A DNA stretch of 64,000 nucleotides from Aselliscus stoliczkanus (lineage: Eukaryota; Chordata; Mammalia; Chiroptera; Hipposideridae), in the NCBI GenBank assembly GCA_033961575.1, contig CM066728.1, positions 181,713,678 to 181,777,677 on the forward strand, given 5' to 3'. Positions 33,261 through 45,559 of the stretch are shown piece by piece. Under the pieces are notes generated by a model. The model saw only the letters and a program-made list of their open reading frames with translations, did no database searches and was not told the origin of the DNA. Made by a program: the position numbers and the translations under genes. Position 1 is the first letter of the stretch, and each line of letters begins with the position of its first letter.

Positions 33261-33939
33261 GAACTTTTAGAACAGCAATGAGCTAGAGATTCAGAAAAAG
33301 GGAGGGGAGAGAGGGGGAGGGGGAGAGAGAGGGAGAGGGAATGGTGGGAGAGAGGGTTACTGTTGTATGATGTGGGGATTTGGGGGAGAACAATGATTAA
33401 AAAACATTTGGGGGGAAGTTTTTCTCTGGATTGTGAGGTGTAATTCACTGTATTTCCCCATACCCTAAAAAATTTTCAGAAAAGGCCACTTTTGTGTTGT
33501 GTTGGATATGTCCCTTCACAGAAGTGGATTTGAAAATGTAACAAGATCTATTTCATTTGAGTTACAGGAGAGGATCAATGATATCATAGGGGATCATTGA
33601 AAAGTCTTGTTTCAACTGTGGCTAATGTTATAGATCCTTCCAGGTCTGCCTGGGCCATACAAAAAGAGGCAGTAGATGTCCAAATCCCACTCCTCTGGGA
33701 ATTTGAAGTTTTGTCCTAGACAGTGAGATTTCTAACTCAAGGCAATGCAAAATGAGCTGTAAGAGCACAGCCACAGAACCAGTATGGCATATACAAATTT
33801 CAGGGACTGCCCAGATCCAGAGTTAGATGCTGACGTCAGAGCTAATTATTGTGCCAGGAGCTTAGAACTGGAGATTAAAAGAGGCCCAGACATTTCAGGA
33901 ACAAACAGAGAGGGACTCAGAATGATCTCCCAACTAGAA

Positions 33940-34085
33940 CAAGTACTGCCTCATTGCTGTATATCAGTAAGGTCACCTTTGAAGTACTCCCCTTGGGAAG
34001 CTATACATCCATGCCAGTGCCTAGTCCATCCTTCAAAGCAATTTGGGACTCCTTTTCTGGAATGGCTATCAGAACTGTTGTTGTG
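33940..34085 (-). pseudogene. Mariner-family transposase C-terminal fragment, other family
   Basis: On the minus strand, from about 34080 down: AIPEKE, one frame break, then CFEGWTRHWHGCIASQGEYF followed by KGDLTDIQ. The W-x-x-C-[IV]-x-x-x-G-x-Y-F-[EK]-G-D pattern is the mariner transposase end, and differs from the HFEHLL type at 32.1 kb. No inverted repeats found by eye, so the extent is uncertain. The plus-strand 116-codon frame here is its shadow. Confidence 0.6.
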
Positions 34086-34834
34086 TTGCAACAAGATACA
34101 ACAAGCTTCTTTTCAAGTTCTGATTGGGGTGTAGTGGGTCACTTGAGTTTAATGAACCTGAGATACAAACATGTAGAAATCCAAGGACAAGAATGCCATA
34201 GAGTTTTTAGGGTTTTTAAATGAATAAAATATCAGTGTGAAGGGAAAATACTTGATTTTCATTTTTATATTTTGGAAAGAATGTGATAAAGCAGTCTTGT
34301 GAAACAAATGAGAGAAAACCCAAACTCAGACTCTTGTGTCAAAACATCTGAAAATTAAATTATATTTTAATTGTCAGGTAGTAAATATAAATAATTTACT
34401 TCCTCAAGTGGTTAAAATATGCCTAGTTTCTGGTATAAATTCTTACATGAGTGATTTGGAAATAACCAAGAGAAAGTAGAAGCATTCAAGTATTTTGTTT
34501 CTCTTTTTAGGTAAGATAGAAGGTAAGAGCTTATAGTTGATAAATTGCAAAACAGATCTCCCACTTATTTTTTAAAAGATTTTTATTAAAAAATATAACT
34601 AAAATATAATACTATGTCAGTTTCAGGTGTACACCATAGTTGTTCAACATTTATGTACCTAAAGAAGTGATCACTGTTAAGTCCAGCAACCATCTGACAC
34701 TGTACCACACTATCACAATATTGTTGACTATGTTCTTTATGCTGTACACTACAACCCCATGACTTACTTGTTTTATACCTGGAAATTTGAACCTCTTATT
34801 CCCCTTCACTTTCTCCCCCACTTTTAAGTTTTTT

Positions 34835-35036
34835 AAAAATAAATTTATTGGGGTGACAATGGTTAGTAAAATTACATAGGTTACAAATGTACAATTCTAT
34901 AATATATCATCTATATATCACATTGTGTGCTTACCACCCAGAGTTAGTTCTCCTTCAATCACCATATACTTGATCCCCTTTACCCTCTCCCCCACCTTAC
35001 CCTTTGGTAACCTCTAAACTGTTGTCTGTGTCTGTG
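34835..35036 (-). mobile_element. L1: L1 3' end nested in copy B
   Basis: 'aaaaataaatttattggggtgacaatggttag' begins the complement of a distinct L1 3' end; the same family is seen at 55522-55579 and 62326-62440. TSD agttttt at 34827-34833 and 35037-35043. The host 3'UTR resumes after it with 'gttacagttaac'. Confidence 0.8.
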
Positions 35037-35895
35037 AGTTTTTGTTACAGTTAACATTTCACATGATTTTGTATTAATTTCATATGTACAGCATAGTGGT
35101 GATACATTTATATAATTTAAGAAGTGATCCCCCTGACTAGTACCCACCTGGCACTATACATAAATATTACCATATAGTGACTATATTTCCTATGCTTTAC
35201 CTTACATCCCCATGACTATTTTGTAACTACTAATTTGTATTTCTTAATCCCCTCACTTTTTTCATCCTGTCACTCAACTCCCCTCCCATCTATCAGCCCA
35301 ATAGATCTAGTACGCATCTGACACCATACATAGTTATTACAATGTTGTTGACTATATTCTTTATGCTATACCCTACATCCCCATGGCTACTGTGTAACAA
35401 CCAATTTGTATTTCTTGGTCGCTTCCCAGTTTTCACTCATCCTTTCCAACCCCCTCCCATCTGGTAACTATCAAAATGTTCTCTGTATCTATGAGTGTGT
35501 TTCTGTTTTGTTTGTTTGTTTATTTGGTTCTTTAGATCCCACATCTAAGTGAAATCACATTCCATCTGTCTTTCTCTGTCTGACATATTCCACTCAGCAC
35601 AATACCCTCCAGGTCCATTCATGCTGCCGCAGATGGCGAGAACTCATCTCTATCCATGGCTGAGCAATATTCCATTGTATATATGTACCTCCTACTCTCT
35701 ATCCATTCTTCAATCAACAAACATCCAGGCTGCCTCCACATCTTGGCTATTGTAAACAATGCTGCAATGTACATATGGATGCACACATCCCCTCAAAGTA
35801 GCATTTGGGTTTCTTCAGATAAATACCCAGAAGTGGGATTACTGGGTCCTTCTTTGTCTCTTGTTATATATAGCCTTTGTTTTAAAGTCTATTTA

Positions 35896-36243
35896 ATGGC
35901 TGACCGATTGGTCCGTTGATTAAGAGTTGGCTTGGGATGCCCAGCTCTGAGCAGCAGGGTCCGGGTTCGGATCCCATATGAGGGTCAGTGATGCTGCGCC
36001 CTCCACAGCTAAGATGGTGAGCTGCCGTGAGCAGCCGTGAGTGGCCGTCCAATGGCTGGCGAGCGACTGCCTCACCCAGAAAGAGTGCAATGATAATACC
36101 AACATGGGCCAGTGAAGTGACGTCCTCCACAGCTAGACTGAAGAACAAAAGAACAGCAACTTGTCTGTTCCCCTTCCCCAATTCCCCAACACTGTTCCCT
36201 CTCCCAATTCACCAGTAAAATCTTTTTAAAAATAAAATAAAAT
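35896..36243 (+). mobile_element. Long T+ type SINE nested in copy B
   Basis: Plus-strand: 'tggctgaccgattggtccgttg', B-box 'ggttcggatccc', body, 'ccttccccaattccccaac', and 'ccagtaaaatcttttt' (AATAAA mutated to AGTAAA). Interrupts the endonuclease part of copy B. Eroded TSD aaagtctattt / aaagccttttc. Confidence 0.85.
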
Positions 36244-36486
36244 AAAGCCTTTTCAAATAAGTATTGCTTCCCTAGCAGTTTTTTTTTCATTTCCATTTTC
36301 ATGAAATACCTTTTCCCCATCCCTTTACTTTCATTCTATGAGTGTCGTTTGATCTGAAGTGAGTCTCTTGTAGGCAGCATATATAGGATTTTGTTTTCTT
36401 ATCCATTTAGCCACCCTGTCTTTTGATTGGAGCACTTAATCCATTAACATTGAAAGTAATCGATAGATATGTAGTTACTGGCATTT

Positions 36487-36488
<2 letters not shown>

Positions 36489-36541
<53 letters not shown>
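36489..36541. repeat. (TA)n microsatellite
   Basis: About 25 perfect TA units at the edge of the old L1. Confidence 0.97.
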
Positions 36542-36543
<2 letters not shown>

Positions 36544-39500
36544 CTCCAGCATCTAAAGCAGAGTCAGCACATAGGAGAAAGTCAACAAATATGTATCAGG
36601 TCCTTAAATAAGTGAACTTTCATACTATCATATAATCTTCACAATGAAAAATTTTGAGGCTGTGTATCATACTATTGAGTTGATTAACTGGGGCAGTGTA
36701 TTTTCAATTTATACTGAGATATTGTAATATCTGTCTTATAAGTGCAAAAATTCTCAGGAACTGATGAACTATATTCTTTTCTTGTACTGTCTTTTCCATG
36801 TTGCCCAATTCTTTTCAGTATTTTTTTTTTCTTTTTCCTCCTTGCCTCCCTCTCTCCCTCCTTCCCTTACCTCCGTCTTTCCCTCTTTCTCTCTTCCCTT
36901 CTCTTCCTCCCCTCCCCCCCCACCTTTTCTTTCCAAATCACGTAACAAGATCTCTGCATTTTGACTGCACATTGAGTTGGTGGGCTCCCTGCTCCTGGTT
37001 TTGAGGGCTTTGGTGCTGCTTTCCCTTTAATCTCCAGCACTATTCTTTGCAGAGATTAGTCACAACAGCAACATGATCTTAGGCATTTCTTCTGCTGTGC
37101 AGCTGACCATGAAGCAAAATAAAAAGGCAAACTGTTTATAAGTCAAGCGGTTACAGGTGCAGAGAATAGATAAGAGTTTAGCTTTGTACAGGTTAGGAGA
37201 CCATTCTTACTCACTTGCTTTGTTTGGGCTATTCCAGGGTAGGCTGATATTTAGAGTTAGGTCTAGGGTTTTGTAAAAAGCGTGTACCAGAGTTGAACTT
37301 ACTCCTACTTAAACTGCTTGCGAAATCTGTCGTTGTCCATATCATTGGTGGATTATTTTAATCAACTATTTATGAAGTACCTGCTATGAGCTAACACCAT
37401 GATAGAAGGTGATAAAATTGCAGGAGAAATAAAATCGGTAACATATAAGAATACTTGCTTTGGCTGATATATGTACAAAGAGCTGCATGAGCATCCAGCA
37501 GAGAGATTCTCCTTCTGTTTTGAGCAAGGATGGCTCCTCAGACTTTTAGTTGTGGCCGCCCTTGCCTTCCTCGGTTACCCCCAAATGGCCCTGCCAGACT
37601 CAGCCTTTCTCAACATTTTTTTTCTCCATCCTTTTCCACCCATTTGGGTTTGTAGCTAGTAATTGCTAATAGGTATTATTAATATGTATAATTTAATATT
37701 AATAATTATCATCTATAATTAAGAGTCATTTATTTTTCTAAGAAGAGAGAGGGACAGTTTTGATTCTATCTTTTCCTCACTCCCTGTTGATTGCTTAGAT
37801 TAATTTTAGTCACTCAACATGCATAAACCTGGGAAATACCTTTCCCAGTTTTGTTCCTGAAATTCTTTCTTTTCTATTTCACTTATTCAGGTCCCCCAAA
37901 TACTTTGAGCACCGCCTACTTTTGTTTATTTGTTTATTTGTGCAAGTTTTTTTGTTTTGTATTTTTGTCCACCATAATCTCCCTTGCCTCTCAAATTATA
38001 GGAGCATTGCATATGCCAGTCTTTGGTAAATTAGCTATGTTTGATCCGACTGTATATCCAGTATTTTTATCTTGAATAACTTTGGTATTTTTTAAAATGA
38101 TTTGTGTGAAACTTTCTTTCCCTAATTTATTCTTTTGAACTCAGGGTTTAGATTCTATTTATATCTTTTTGCCATTGTACACAGAATTATGCTTCATAGT
38201 CTTGTTTTTAGGTTTAAGATGTTAATACAGACAAAAATAATATTAAAGTGCTTATGTTCATAGAATAAATGCTGATTAGCCACAGTTTGGTTTTGTTTCC
38301 CCCTCCATTTTTCATTTCTTTCTCTCTTGCCATCCCATATTCATTCATTTTTTATTTTTGTAACAAAATAATCCAGAATATGTATTTATGTTCCAGCACT
38401 TTGCAGGCACAGGGTGTACACAAACTAATAAGACATGGAATCTGCCATGAAAGATGGGAGGATGTACTGTTTGAAATATCAAGAAAAAAGAGCTGGATCT
38501 ATGCTATTTTTGTCCAGTACATATTTCATGATAGGTTTGACTCTTTGATGTCTGTGAACCAATGGCTACTTTGGAAGAGTTTTGTCACTGATTCAGATTT
38601 TCTGCCTTGGGGCCTTAAGCTGCTATGACAGACTTGGTGAATTTTTTATAAAGCTTGAGTAAGACACAGTATCTGTATTGAGGCTTAATGCAGTACATTT
38701 GAGAAAATTGGTTTTTCTGTAAGGAAATTACCTCCTATCCCTCTGACCCCAGGCTATGGATTTCAGATGCATTTAGGAAGTCTGGTAATCCTTGCTGCCT
38801 GTTATCTCTGACTGTGACTGAATTGAGTTGAATAAATATTTACTGAGATCCCACAAAGAAGAGCTTCCCAGCCTTTGCATTGGGTTTGATTCAGCGGTTG
38901 GCGGTAAAGGGGGAGGAGGGCCCTCAGAAGAGACAGGAATAAACTCATGGTGGCAAGAGAATTCAGGAGTCTGTGTTGGCTATAGTCTTAGAAATATTTC
39001 AGGGCACAGTGGGGAAGCAAGTTGGTGGCCTGTTTCTCAGTGGGCTTGGAATACTTGACTGAAAGTGGCAAGTTATATATGACCAACACAATTAGGCCTT
39101 TGCTTCCTATCCAGTAATGAGTCAGGGTCAGGTGAGGCTCTGACACACTGAGCGTCCTGTGCCAGCAAACATGTGCAGCCCTGAAGAATAGTCTCCATCT
39201 GATCTTTGGTTGTGATATGATCGGGAGGAAGTAGTCTGACCTGTGGTGCTCCCTGAAATCTTCAAGCAGAGTTCTTTTCAGCAAAGTTTCTCCTGGAATG
39301 TATGAGGAGATGTGAGGGGCCATACCTGTCTAGGCTCCCATCTCACTCCCAAGTCACATTCCCATTTGTTTCTTATGGTACTTCAAGAGCCACATGGAAT
39401 ATAAATGCCATGGAGATGGGTTTTTTTCCCCTCTTATTTTTGTTAATAATATCTATGGAGGCTGGGAAATATGGTTTCTAAACTCCTCTGACCACTTGGT

Positions 39501-40130
39501 TTTACCTTGGGATTGAAATCTCTTGCAGAACTTAAAAACAATAGAAAGGGAAAGCATAATCTGTTAGTTGAAAAACAAATGATGGGTTGGGGGAAGTTTT
39601 ATCTATACCACTGTCTATACCACTGTCACCTATACCACCTTTTTATTAAGGTGCTAGCAGTTACAGGCATGTAACTCTTGGAGGTCATCTATAGCTGGGC
39701 CTACATCAGTGATTTTCAAATTAGATACTAATTGGGTGGGAATAGGGGTACAGTGGTGTCAAATAGGGGCTGAGCACAATACACTTTAAAATTTTGATTT
39801 GTGCCTTATCTGTTATTTTCACAAATATGTCTTAAATACCTACTATGTATAGGGTTCTGTGTTAATTCTTGTCAAGAGATATAAAAATACATAGTCTTAC
39901 ATGCCTTTTGATTACATGTCAAGAATGGGAAGTGTCAAATTCTTTGTTTTTCTGAAATTTGAAGATTTTTTCCTGTTTCTCTTTTCTACTGCTTCTTAGA
40001 ATGAAAGTCTCTATGTCCTTTGAGGATGTAATAAACAAAGAAAAGTATATTTCTGACTCTTAACTGTTTCAAAGTAGTTTTGAATAAGGTAGTCAATCAA
40101 TGTGCTAGAACAGTGTTTAAAACATGAAAA
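36542..40130. other. Mostly unique DNA, pyrimidine tract, small MIR/L2-like relics
   Basis: 36828-36940 is a long T/C tract, source of spurious Ser/Pro/Phe frames. MIR/L2-like scraps at about 37350-37450, 38380-38460 and 39800-39930. A short tandem 'tataccactgtc' occurs at 39603-39640. The 119-codon frame at 38269-38628 and the 111-codon minus frame at 38988-39323 have no recognised motif. No host gene recognised. Confidence 0.4.
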
Positions 40131-40139
40131 TGAATAATA

Positions 40140-40320
40140 CATATTACATTTTATAAAGCACATCACTTGCTTGTTTCCATGTAGTATTTACAATAAGACA
40201 GGTACTGTTTATTGCCCTAATTTTATGGAGGACGATGTAGAGGTTGAGTAACTTGACTATAACTGGTCAAGTGGCAGAGCCTGGACTGAAAGGGGGAGTC
40301 TAAAGGTCTTCCCATTGCAT
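40140..40320 (+). repeat. MIR relic
   Basis: 'acaataagacaggtactgtttattgcc', 'gaggttgagtaacttgact', 'ggtcaagtggcagagcctgg' in MIR order. Confidence 0.75.
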
Positions 40321-40535
40321 TTTTTTTTTAGCTGCTTCTACAAATGCCAAGGGCAGCTGGATGCCGGCATTCTTTTCAAACTCCAGTCAAAGTGACTCTT
40401 CAGCAGTTGGGGTTGTTGTTTGAAATATTTTAAGTTGTTTGTTCTGCATCCTTCCTCTACAAGAAAAGGGAAATAGAACATAAACATGGTTAAAGAAGAC
40501 ATGAACCTTGATCTGGAAAGACATCTACAAATATT

Positions 40536-40719
40536 ATTTATTTATTTATTTATTTATTTAATTTTTAATTAGTTTCAGTTGTACAACACAGTGTAATAGT
40601 TATACATTTTACCCCTCAAAGTGACAACCACCCACCCCCAATTCGCCACCCCACTCCCCACCCCCCCATATCATTTATATCTATTACTCTTCCTCTGACT
40701 CTCTTCCACAGTATAATCC
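40536..40719 (-). mobile_element. L1: 5'-truncated young L1 3' end
   Basis: Complement of the last ~180 bp of the 1747-9786 family, with (TTTA)n tail, 'ctaattttt' reversed, G-tract complement at 40629-40670 and 'tctgactctcttccaca'. TSD acaaatatt at 40527-40535 and 40720-40728. Confidence 0.9.
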
Positions 40720-40869
40720 ACAAATATTCTGATCATCTTATAATCTACATCATATAAATTTTTCAGTTGTTTATCGTTTGGGTTACTTTTATGATTATAG
40801 GTTTTAACAGGCTGATATTGTTGACATTTATTTTACTTTCAAATTTGTGTTTGGAAGAACCAGAACTTA

Positions 40870-41480
40870 CCAATTTTGGTGTAGTAGTATTTATTGATTA
40901 GTTATTATGTGCAAATATAACAGACACTGTTACGTGTATTCTTTTTAAGCTGTCACAACAACCCTGTGAGAAAAGTACTATTGTTATATTAATATTATAG
41001 AAAAGAAGATTGAGGTACAGAAAAGTTAAGTGACTTGCCCAAGGTTATACTGTTAGCATGTAGGAAAACTGGAGCTTGAACTTGGGCTGACTGGCTCCAG
41101 AGCCTGTTTCTAACCACAACCTTATAATACTCTGTCTTGGCACTGCTCTGATGAGTGTGTGACCATTCTTTGGTCACTGAATGGCTCTGGTTTTCATTTC
41201 ATTATTTGTGAAAAGACATTGCACAAGATGAACTATTTACTTAGCAGGACCTCTCATTTACTTACATGTCTTTATTTAATCCTCACCCTGTAGACATTGG
41301 GTCCTAACCCTACACATAGTATTATTATTGTCCTCATTCTACATACATATGAGAAAATTAAGAGTTGGAGAGGTCAAGTCATTGAGAAAAGTGACATAGC
41401 TGGTATAAGGATTGGGATTCAAACCCAAAATTTTAATCCATATACTTTACTGCCTTTCTTTTTCAAAGGCTTGTGCAGTC
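40870..41480 (+). repeat. Two MIR relics
   Basis: 40870-41125 ('attagttattatgtgc', 'aagttaagtgacttgcccaagg', 'gggctgactggctcc') and 41250-41480 ('attattattgtcctcattct', 'aagagttggagaggtcaag', 'gattgggattcaaaccc'). Well-preserved MIR blocks. Confidence 0.8.
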
Positions 41481-43235
41481 TTAAAATTTCATACAATCCT
41501 GGTTTTTAATTTCAAAGTCATAATGATTATACATTTGTTTCATAAAGTCATTTGTTTACAGTTCTTCCAAAAAATGGCCTTAGTCTACAAAGGGCTACAA
41601 ATATTTGGGAACCATTGACATAGATAATAACAGTATTACCAATGAAACACTGTGCTATTAATATTGTATTATTGTTAGTATTAATTTTGAGGAGTCATGT
41701 GTGTAGCAAACAGGATGTAACCGGACATGTTAGGCAAGCTGTTGCTAACCCAGAAGACTGAAGGGGATTAAATTCTCATTATTATTCACAGTTAGTTCCC
41801 AAATATCTGTGTATATTCAGTTTCTCAGCTTCTTCAGTTTGGCAGGAAGTTTTCAAGAACCAAACAGCATGCCCTTCCGCCCCTGGCATATTCATAAACT
41901 ATTTTGGGGTGAGTCATCGGAATTCTGTGGTTTGTATATCCTGAAGGGAAAGAAGAGACACTGTATGGTTAGCATTTATTTGAAACAGCTAGTTGGGAAA
42001 AAAAATTCTTTGATAGAAGTTCAACATTAGGTAAGAAATGCCTGCGGAAGGATCTTTCCATTGTTATAAAGATTTGACTCATTTTCACATCTCTGGGAAT
42101 ATCATACAAATTTAATCTTTCTGCCTGTGCATATTCACAGCTTGACCTAGTGCACACAGAAGCCCTGATATGGGATGATTTACTGAGGATAAACACTTGG
42201 CTGAACAACTCTTCTTAGGTCCTTGGAGTTTCTGCTTCCTCCTGTCAAAGTAATGCTCTAAGTTGGATAAATCTCTGAGGTCTTTTGGATAATATCATTA
42301 ATAATTATAGTTGTGAATTAAGACTAAATCATTACAACAGTATGCCTAAGGGGGAATTCCATTTATTATATATATTTCCCTATCTCATCAGGAAAATAAA
42401 CTGATATTAATGGAAGAAGGAAGAAAGTACAATTTAGTTGGGTACTCACAGTGTGCCAGATGCTGCAATAGGACTCCAAAAGGTAGATTGTGAGACTTAA
42501 ATTAAAACTATTTGGATCTGGGGAAAATATTCCTTTCAGAAGTTGAAGTGAGCTTACAGTCTACAGCATCAGCGGTCCATAGACAGGGGTACAAGGAAAG
42601 GAAGTGGTGACATTGACACCCGTATCCACTCAGTTATCCATTTGATTACAATGGCCTGATTCGTGACTGTAGACAGACTTACTTGTAGAAATGGAGAACA
42701 CTAGAAGATGGTTATCGTATTGGGAGAGTTAAAATAATGCTCTGTTCTTTGAAGTGTAGAGAGACTAGTGTTTGGTCCTTAAAATGGTTTTAGACAGAGC
42801 ATGAATAGGGTATGACATAGCAATGAAATACGTAATGAGGAAATGTTCTTCTTAATTCCCTCTCAATTTCCTGATTATGTCAAGCAAGACATTTCAGTTT
42901 GGTATTAGTGAGATTTTAACTCTTTTCAGAGCAGGCAACCACATCTTCCTACGTAGACTTGAATAACCACTTATTCATAGCCCTTCTTTGTACAGTTGCA
43001 TTTTATTTATGGCTAGTGAAATTGGTTTTCCATTTACATGGAGTAGACATATAAAAATGAGTTGATTTTTAAAAATATTAACTAAATAATAATATAAGTG
43101 GTGAGCCTCATGGGGGACTGACCTGAAGAATTTATCCAGCATATCAAACTTTATAACTTTGGAGGTTAAGAGGCAGGTAGTTTCACAAATGAAAATAGAA
43201 AGCATAGTTTGCTTAAGTCCTACCTACTTGTCTGG
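41481..43235. other. Unique DNA, no gene recognised
   Basis: A MIR-like scrap at about 42435-42500 ('actcacagtgtgccagatgc'). Nothing else recognised. Confidence 0.4.
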
Positions 43236-43239
43236 CACA

Positions 43240-43390
43240 AAAATCCTCAAAGTGCGGTCCATAGACCAGCAATGATCTGGGAACATTTTGCCCACCTCAC
43301 AGGAGATAAGTACAGAAATTGCAAGTAATCATTTAGGAAGTTTTATAGCATATTGACAGTGCTTTGACATCCTGCAAAAAAATATTTTTC
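43240..43390 (+). repeat. MER5-like (hAT) DNA transposon relic
   Basis: 'aaatcctcaaagtgcggtccatagaccagcaatgatctgggaac' block (43242-43285) is close to the start of MER5-type non-autonomous hAT elements. Assignment by eye. Confidence 0.5.
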
Positions 43391-43579
43391 TCGTAACTTA
43401 CATTTATTGTATTCTACAGAAGTACTAGAAAAGAAACCTGGTAACTTGAGACATCTGATATAGAGCATATGTTTAAAACAAGAACAAAACCAAGGAAGTG
43501 GCAGCCTAAGCAGTTATGATAAAGGAACATATGTTGGTGAAAAAAAGTATGTGATCTTCATGGAATCTAGAAGAAGGGG

Positions 43580-43725
43580 ACTGAAGAGGCTCAGGTAGCA
43601 AGTGCATTTATAAGGGCTGGGGCTTACAAGTTTGTATCCTGAGGACCCAGCACAGTGTCTGGCATACAGCAAAGCACTATATACATATTTCTTGAGTGAA
43701 TGAATGAGTAAATGTATGAATGAGC
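43580..43725 (+). repeat. L2/MIR3-like 3' end
   Basis: 'gaggacccagcacagtgtctggcatacagcaaagc' and a repeated 'gaatgaatgag' tail resemble the L2 3' end. Confidence 0.65.
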
Positions 43726-44813
43726 TAAGGTGTGTGACAGGCAGGTCCAATGTAATCCCTGGAGACTGTGCTCTGTTCTAATGCAGTAATAACACATGAT
43801 GTTTTTCCAGGTATTTCACAACACTCTCTAGTTTGCCTTTGTTTGATTATATAAACACCAAGTCACTTATAACTATTAATTAGGTTGTCAATGTACCTTG
43901 ATTCCAAGAAAGTGGTGCCTTAATTTAAAATAATTTTTAATTCCTGGCTGTACACAACAACAGGAAGGATAGGGTTAGGTTATGCTTCAGTAGTAGACAA
44001 TATCTCAGTGTCTTAACCCGACAATCATTTCTTTCTTACACACATACCCAACAAAGAAATGGGGTTTCTCATTGTAGTCATCTCAAGCTGTGCATTCATA
44101 ATAATCTTATCAGGGATGTCACAAATCACACCTTGCTTCTTAGAGCTTCAGCATGAAAGTGACACATTTCACTTTTAGTCATATTTTTTTTCAACTGAAG
44201 TATTGAGCATATCTAATATAAATGCTGTGAGGAAATGCATTTCTACCATGTACCAGGAAAGTGGAGAGCCAGGGATATTTTATGGAGCATATACACTCAC
44301 TTAAAGTGAACTATATTGACAAGAGTTATTCCTTTTTTGAGTAGTCTGTGACTATAACATCAGCATTGACGTTCTGCATTTTCAGGTCTTTGTATTGAAT
44401 CCTGAATGTGATGGCTCCATGAATGTGATGGCTCCACGAATGTGATGATTCCATGAATCAGAGCCATTGGAGACAGACGGAGGGCCTCTTCCTCGGCCAT
44501 CAGCCCACTCACATCAGCAACTGTGTTTTCTGTTCTTTCTATACTATCAATAGTGGCCTCTGCCAGAACACACTCCTTTGGCTCAAATTCTTTCTCCACC
44601 AACCAAACTTTAATGCTGAGTACATCTTTCTGTAAAAAGGCAGGTGATTGTACATAGATCTTGGATAGGGAGATTTCTTCTAGTAAAATTTTAAAATGAC
44701 TGTATCAATTTTTATAAAATTCCTGTGTGAGATTGTTAGATTGAATCAGCTTCCAAGAGGCTGATCAATCCTGAGAAAATCAAGCATATCCTAGTGATCT
44801 ATAGATTTCTCTT

Positions 44814-44815
<2 letters not shown>
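43726..44815. other. Unique DNA with small minisatellite
   Basis: An 18-bp minisatellite 'ccatgaatgtgatggct' repeats about three times at 44402-44460 inside an 80-codon minus frame (44360-44602, begins MVEKEFEPKECVLAEATID). The frame has plausible acidic composition but I recognise no family; it may be a pseudogene scrap. Confidence 0.35.
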
Positions 44816-44876
<61 letters not shown>

Positions 44877-44933
44877 TCCCTTCCCCCTTTCTTCCCCCCT
44901 TTCTCTCTCAATCTCTTACTCTTTTTCCCTTCT

Positions 44934-44984
<51 letters not shown>
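44816..44984. repeat. (CT)n, C/T tract and (ATCT)n microsatellites
   Basis: (CT)n at 44816-44873, impure pyrimidine run to 44936, then about twelve ATCT units. Encodes only a Ser-Leu-rich artefact. Confidence 0.97.
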
Positions 44985-45398
44985 CCTATCTTCCAAGGCT
45001 GGACATAACCTATATATCTAGATTGGGCTAGAAAGGAAACATCTGCATTGCCTGAAAACTTTTATTCTCTAATGGAATATAAAACAGCTTTACCCCTTAT
45101 AAGTATTTCTACATAACTTGCTTGCAAGTTTAGCAGGAAAGAAAGGATTTGATTTTAAAAGGTGACCTTTTTGCCTTTATTGTTAGCATTATTTGGACTT
45201 CCAAAATTGATGGAATCTGAATCAGGTGAAATCTTGACAGCACAGTTGAAAAGTCCATGAGTTTCAAAATTATAAGTAAGAATCAAAATAGTCATATCTG
45301 CCTCTGTCTGCAGAGAGATGACAGAGGAAGGTAGAGGTCTGAGACATCTAAATGAGACCAGTATAAGCAGTAGGTTACAAGCTTCTCCAAAGCCTCTT

Positions 45399-45400
<2 letters not shown>

Positions 45401-45459
<59 letters not shown>

Positions 45460-45546
45460 ATTAGTTTCAGGTGTACAACACAGTGCAATAGTTATACATT
45501 TTACCTCTCAAAGTGACAACCCCCCACCCCCAATTCGCCACCCCTT
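45401..45546 (-). mobile_element. L1: 5'-truncated young L1 3' end in a palindrome
   Basis: Complement of the 1747-9786 family 3' end with a long (TTTA)n tail (45401-45455) and 'aattagtttcaggtgtacaa'. No ordinary TSD: instead aaagcctcttt (45389-45399) and aaagaggcttt (45548-45558) flank it as inverted repeats. Confidence 0.85.
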
Positions 45547-45559
45547 TAAAGAGGCTTTT

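Larger units (their letters stand above)
34568..36490 (-). mobile_element. L1: Old L1 lacking most of ORF2 (deletion derivative, copy B)
   Basis: Minus-strand L1. From 34568: complement of the 3'UTR with its three blocks, ORF2 C-terminus (~35560-35855), then directly endonuclease sequence (35855-35895 and, after a SINE, 36244-36490) up to the ORF2 start. The junction, on the minus strand 'aaagaaggacccagtaat', is the same as in copy A at 15057-15074. A different young-type L1 3' end is nested at 34835-35036 and a long SINE at 35896-36243. ORF1 is absent (5' truncation at the ORF1/ORF2 border), where a (TA)n repeat follows. Confidence 0.85.

Noticed and set aside
33784..34134. 116-codon plus-strand frame
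   Set aside because: Overlaps, in antisense, a recognisable mariner transposase fragment.
44816..44984. Regularly repeated units suggestive of a CRISPR-like array
   Set aside because: Simple (CT)n and (ATCT)n microsatellites with no spacers; mammalian context.
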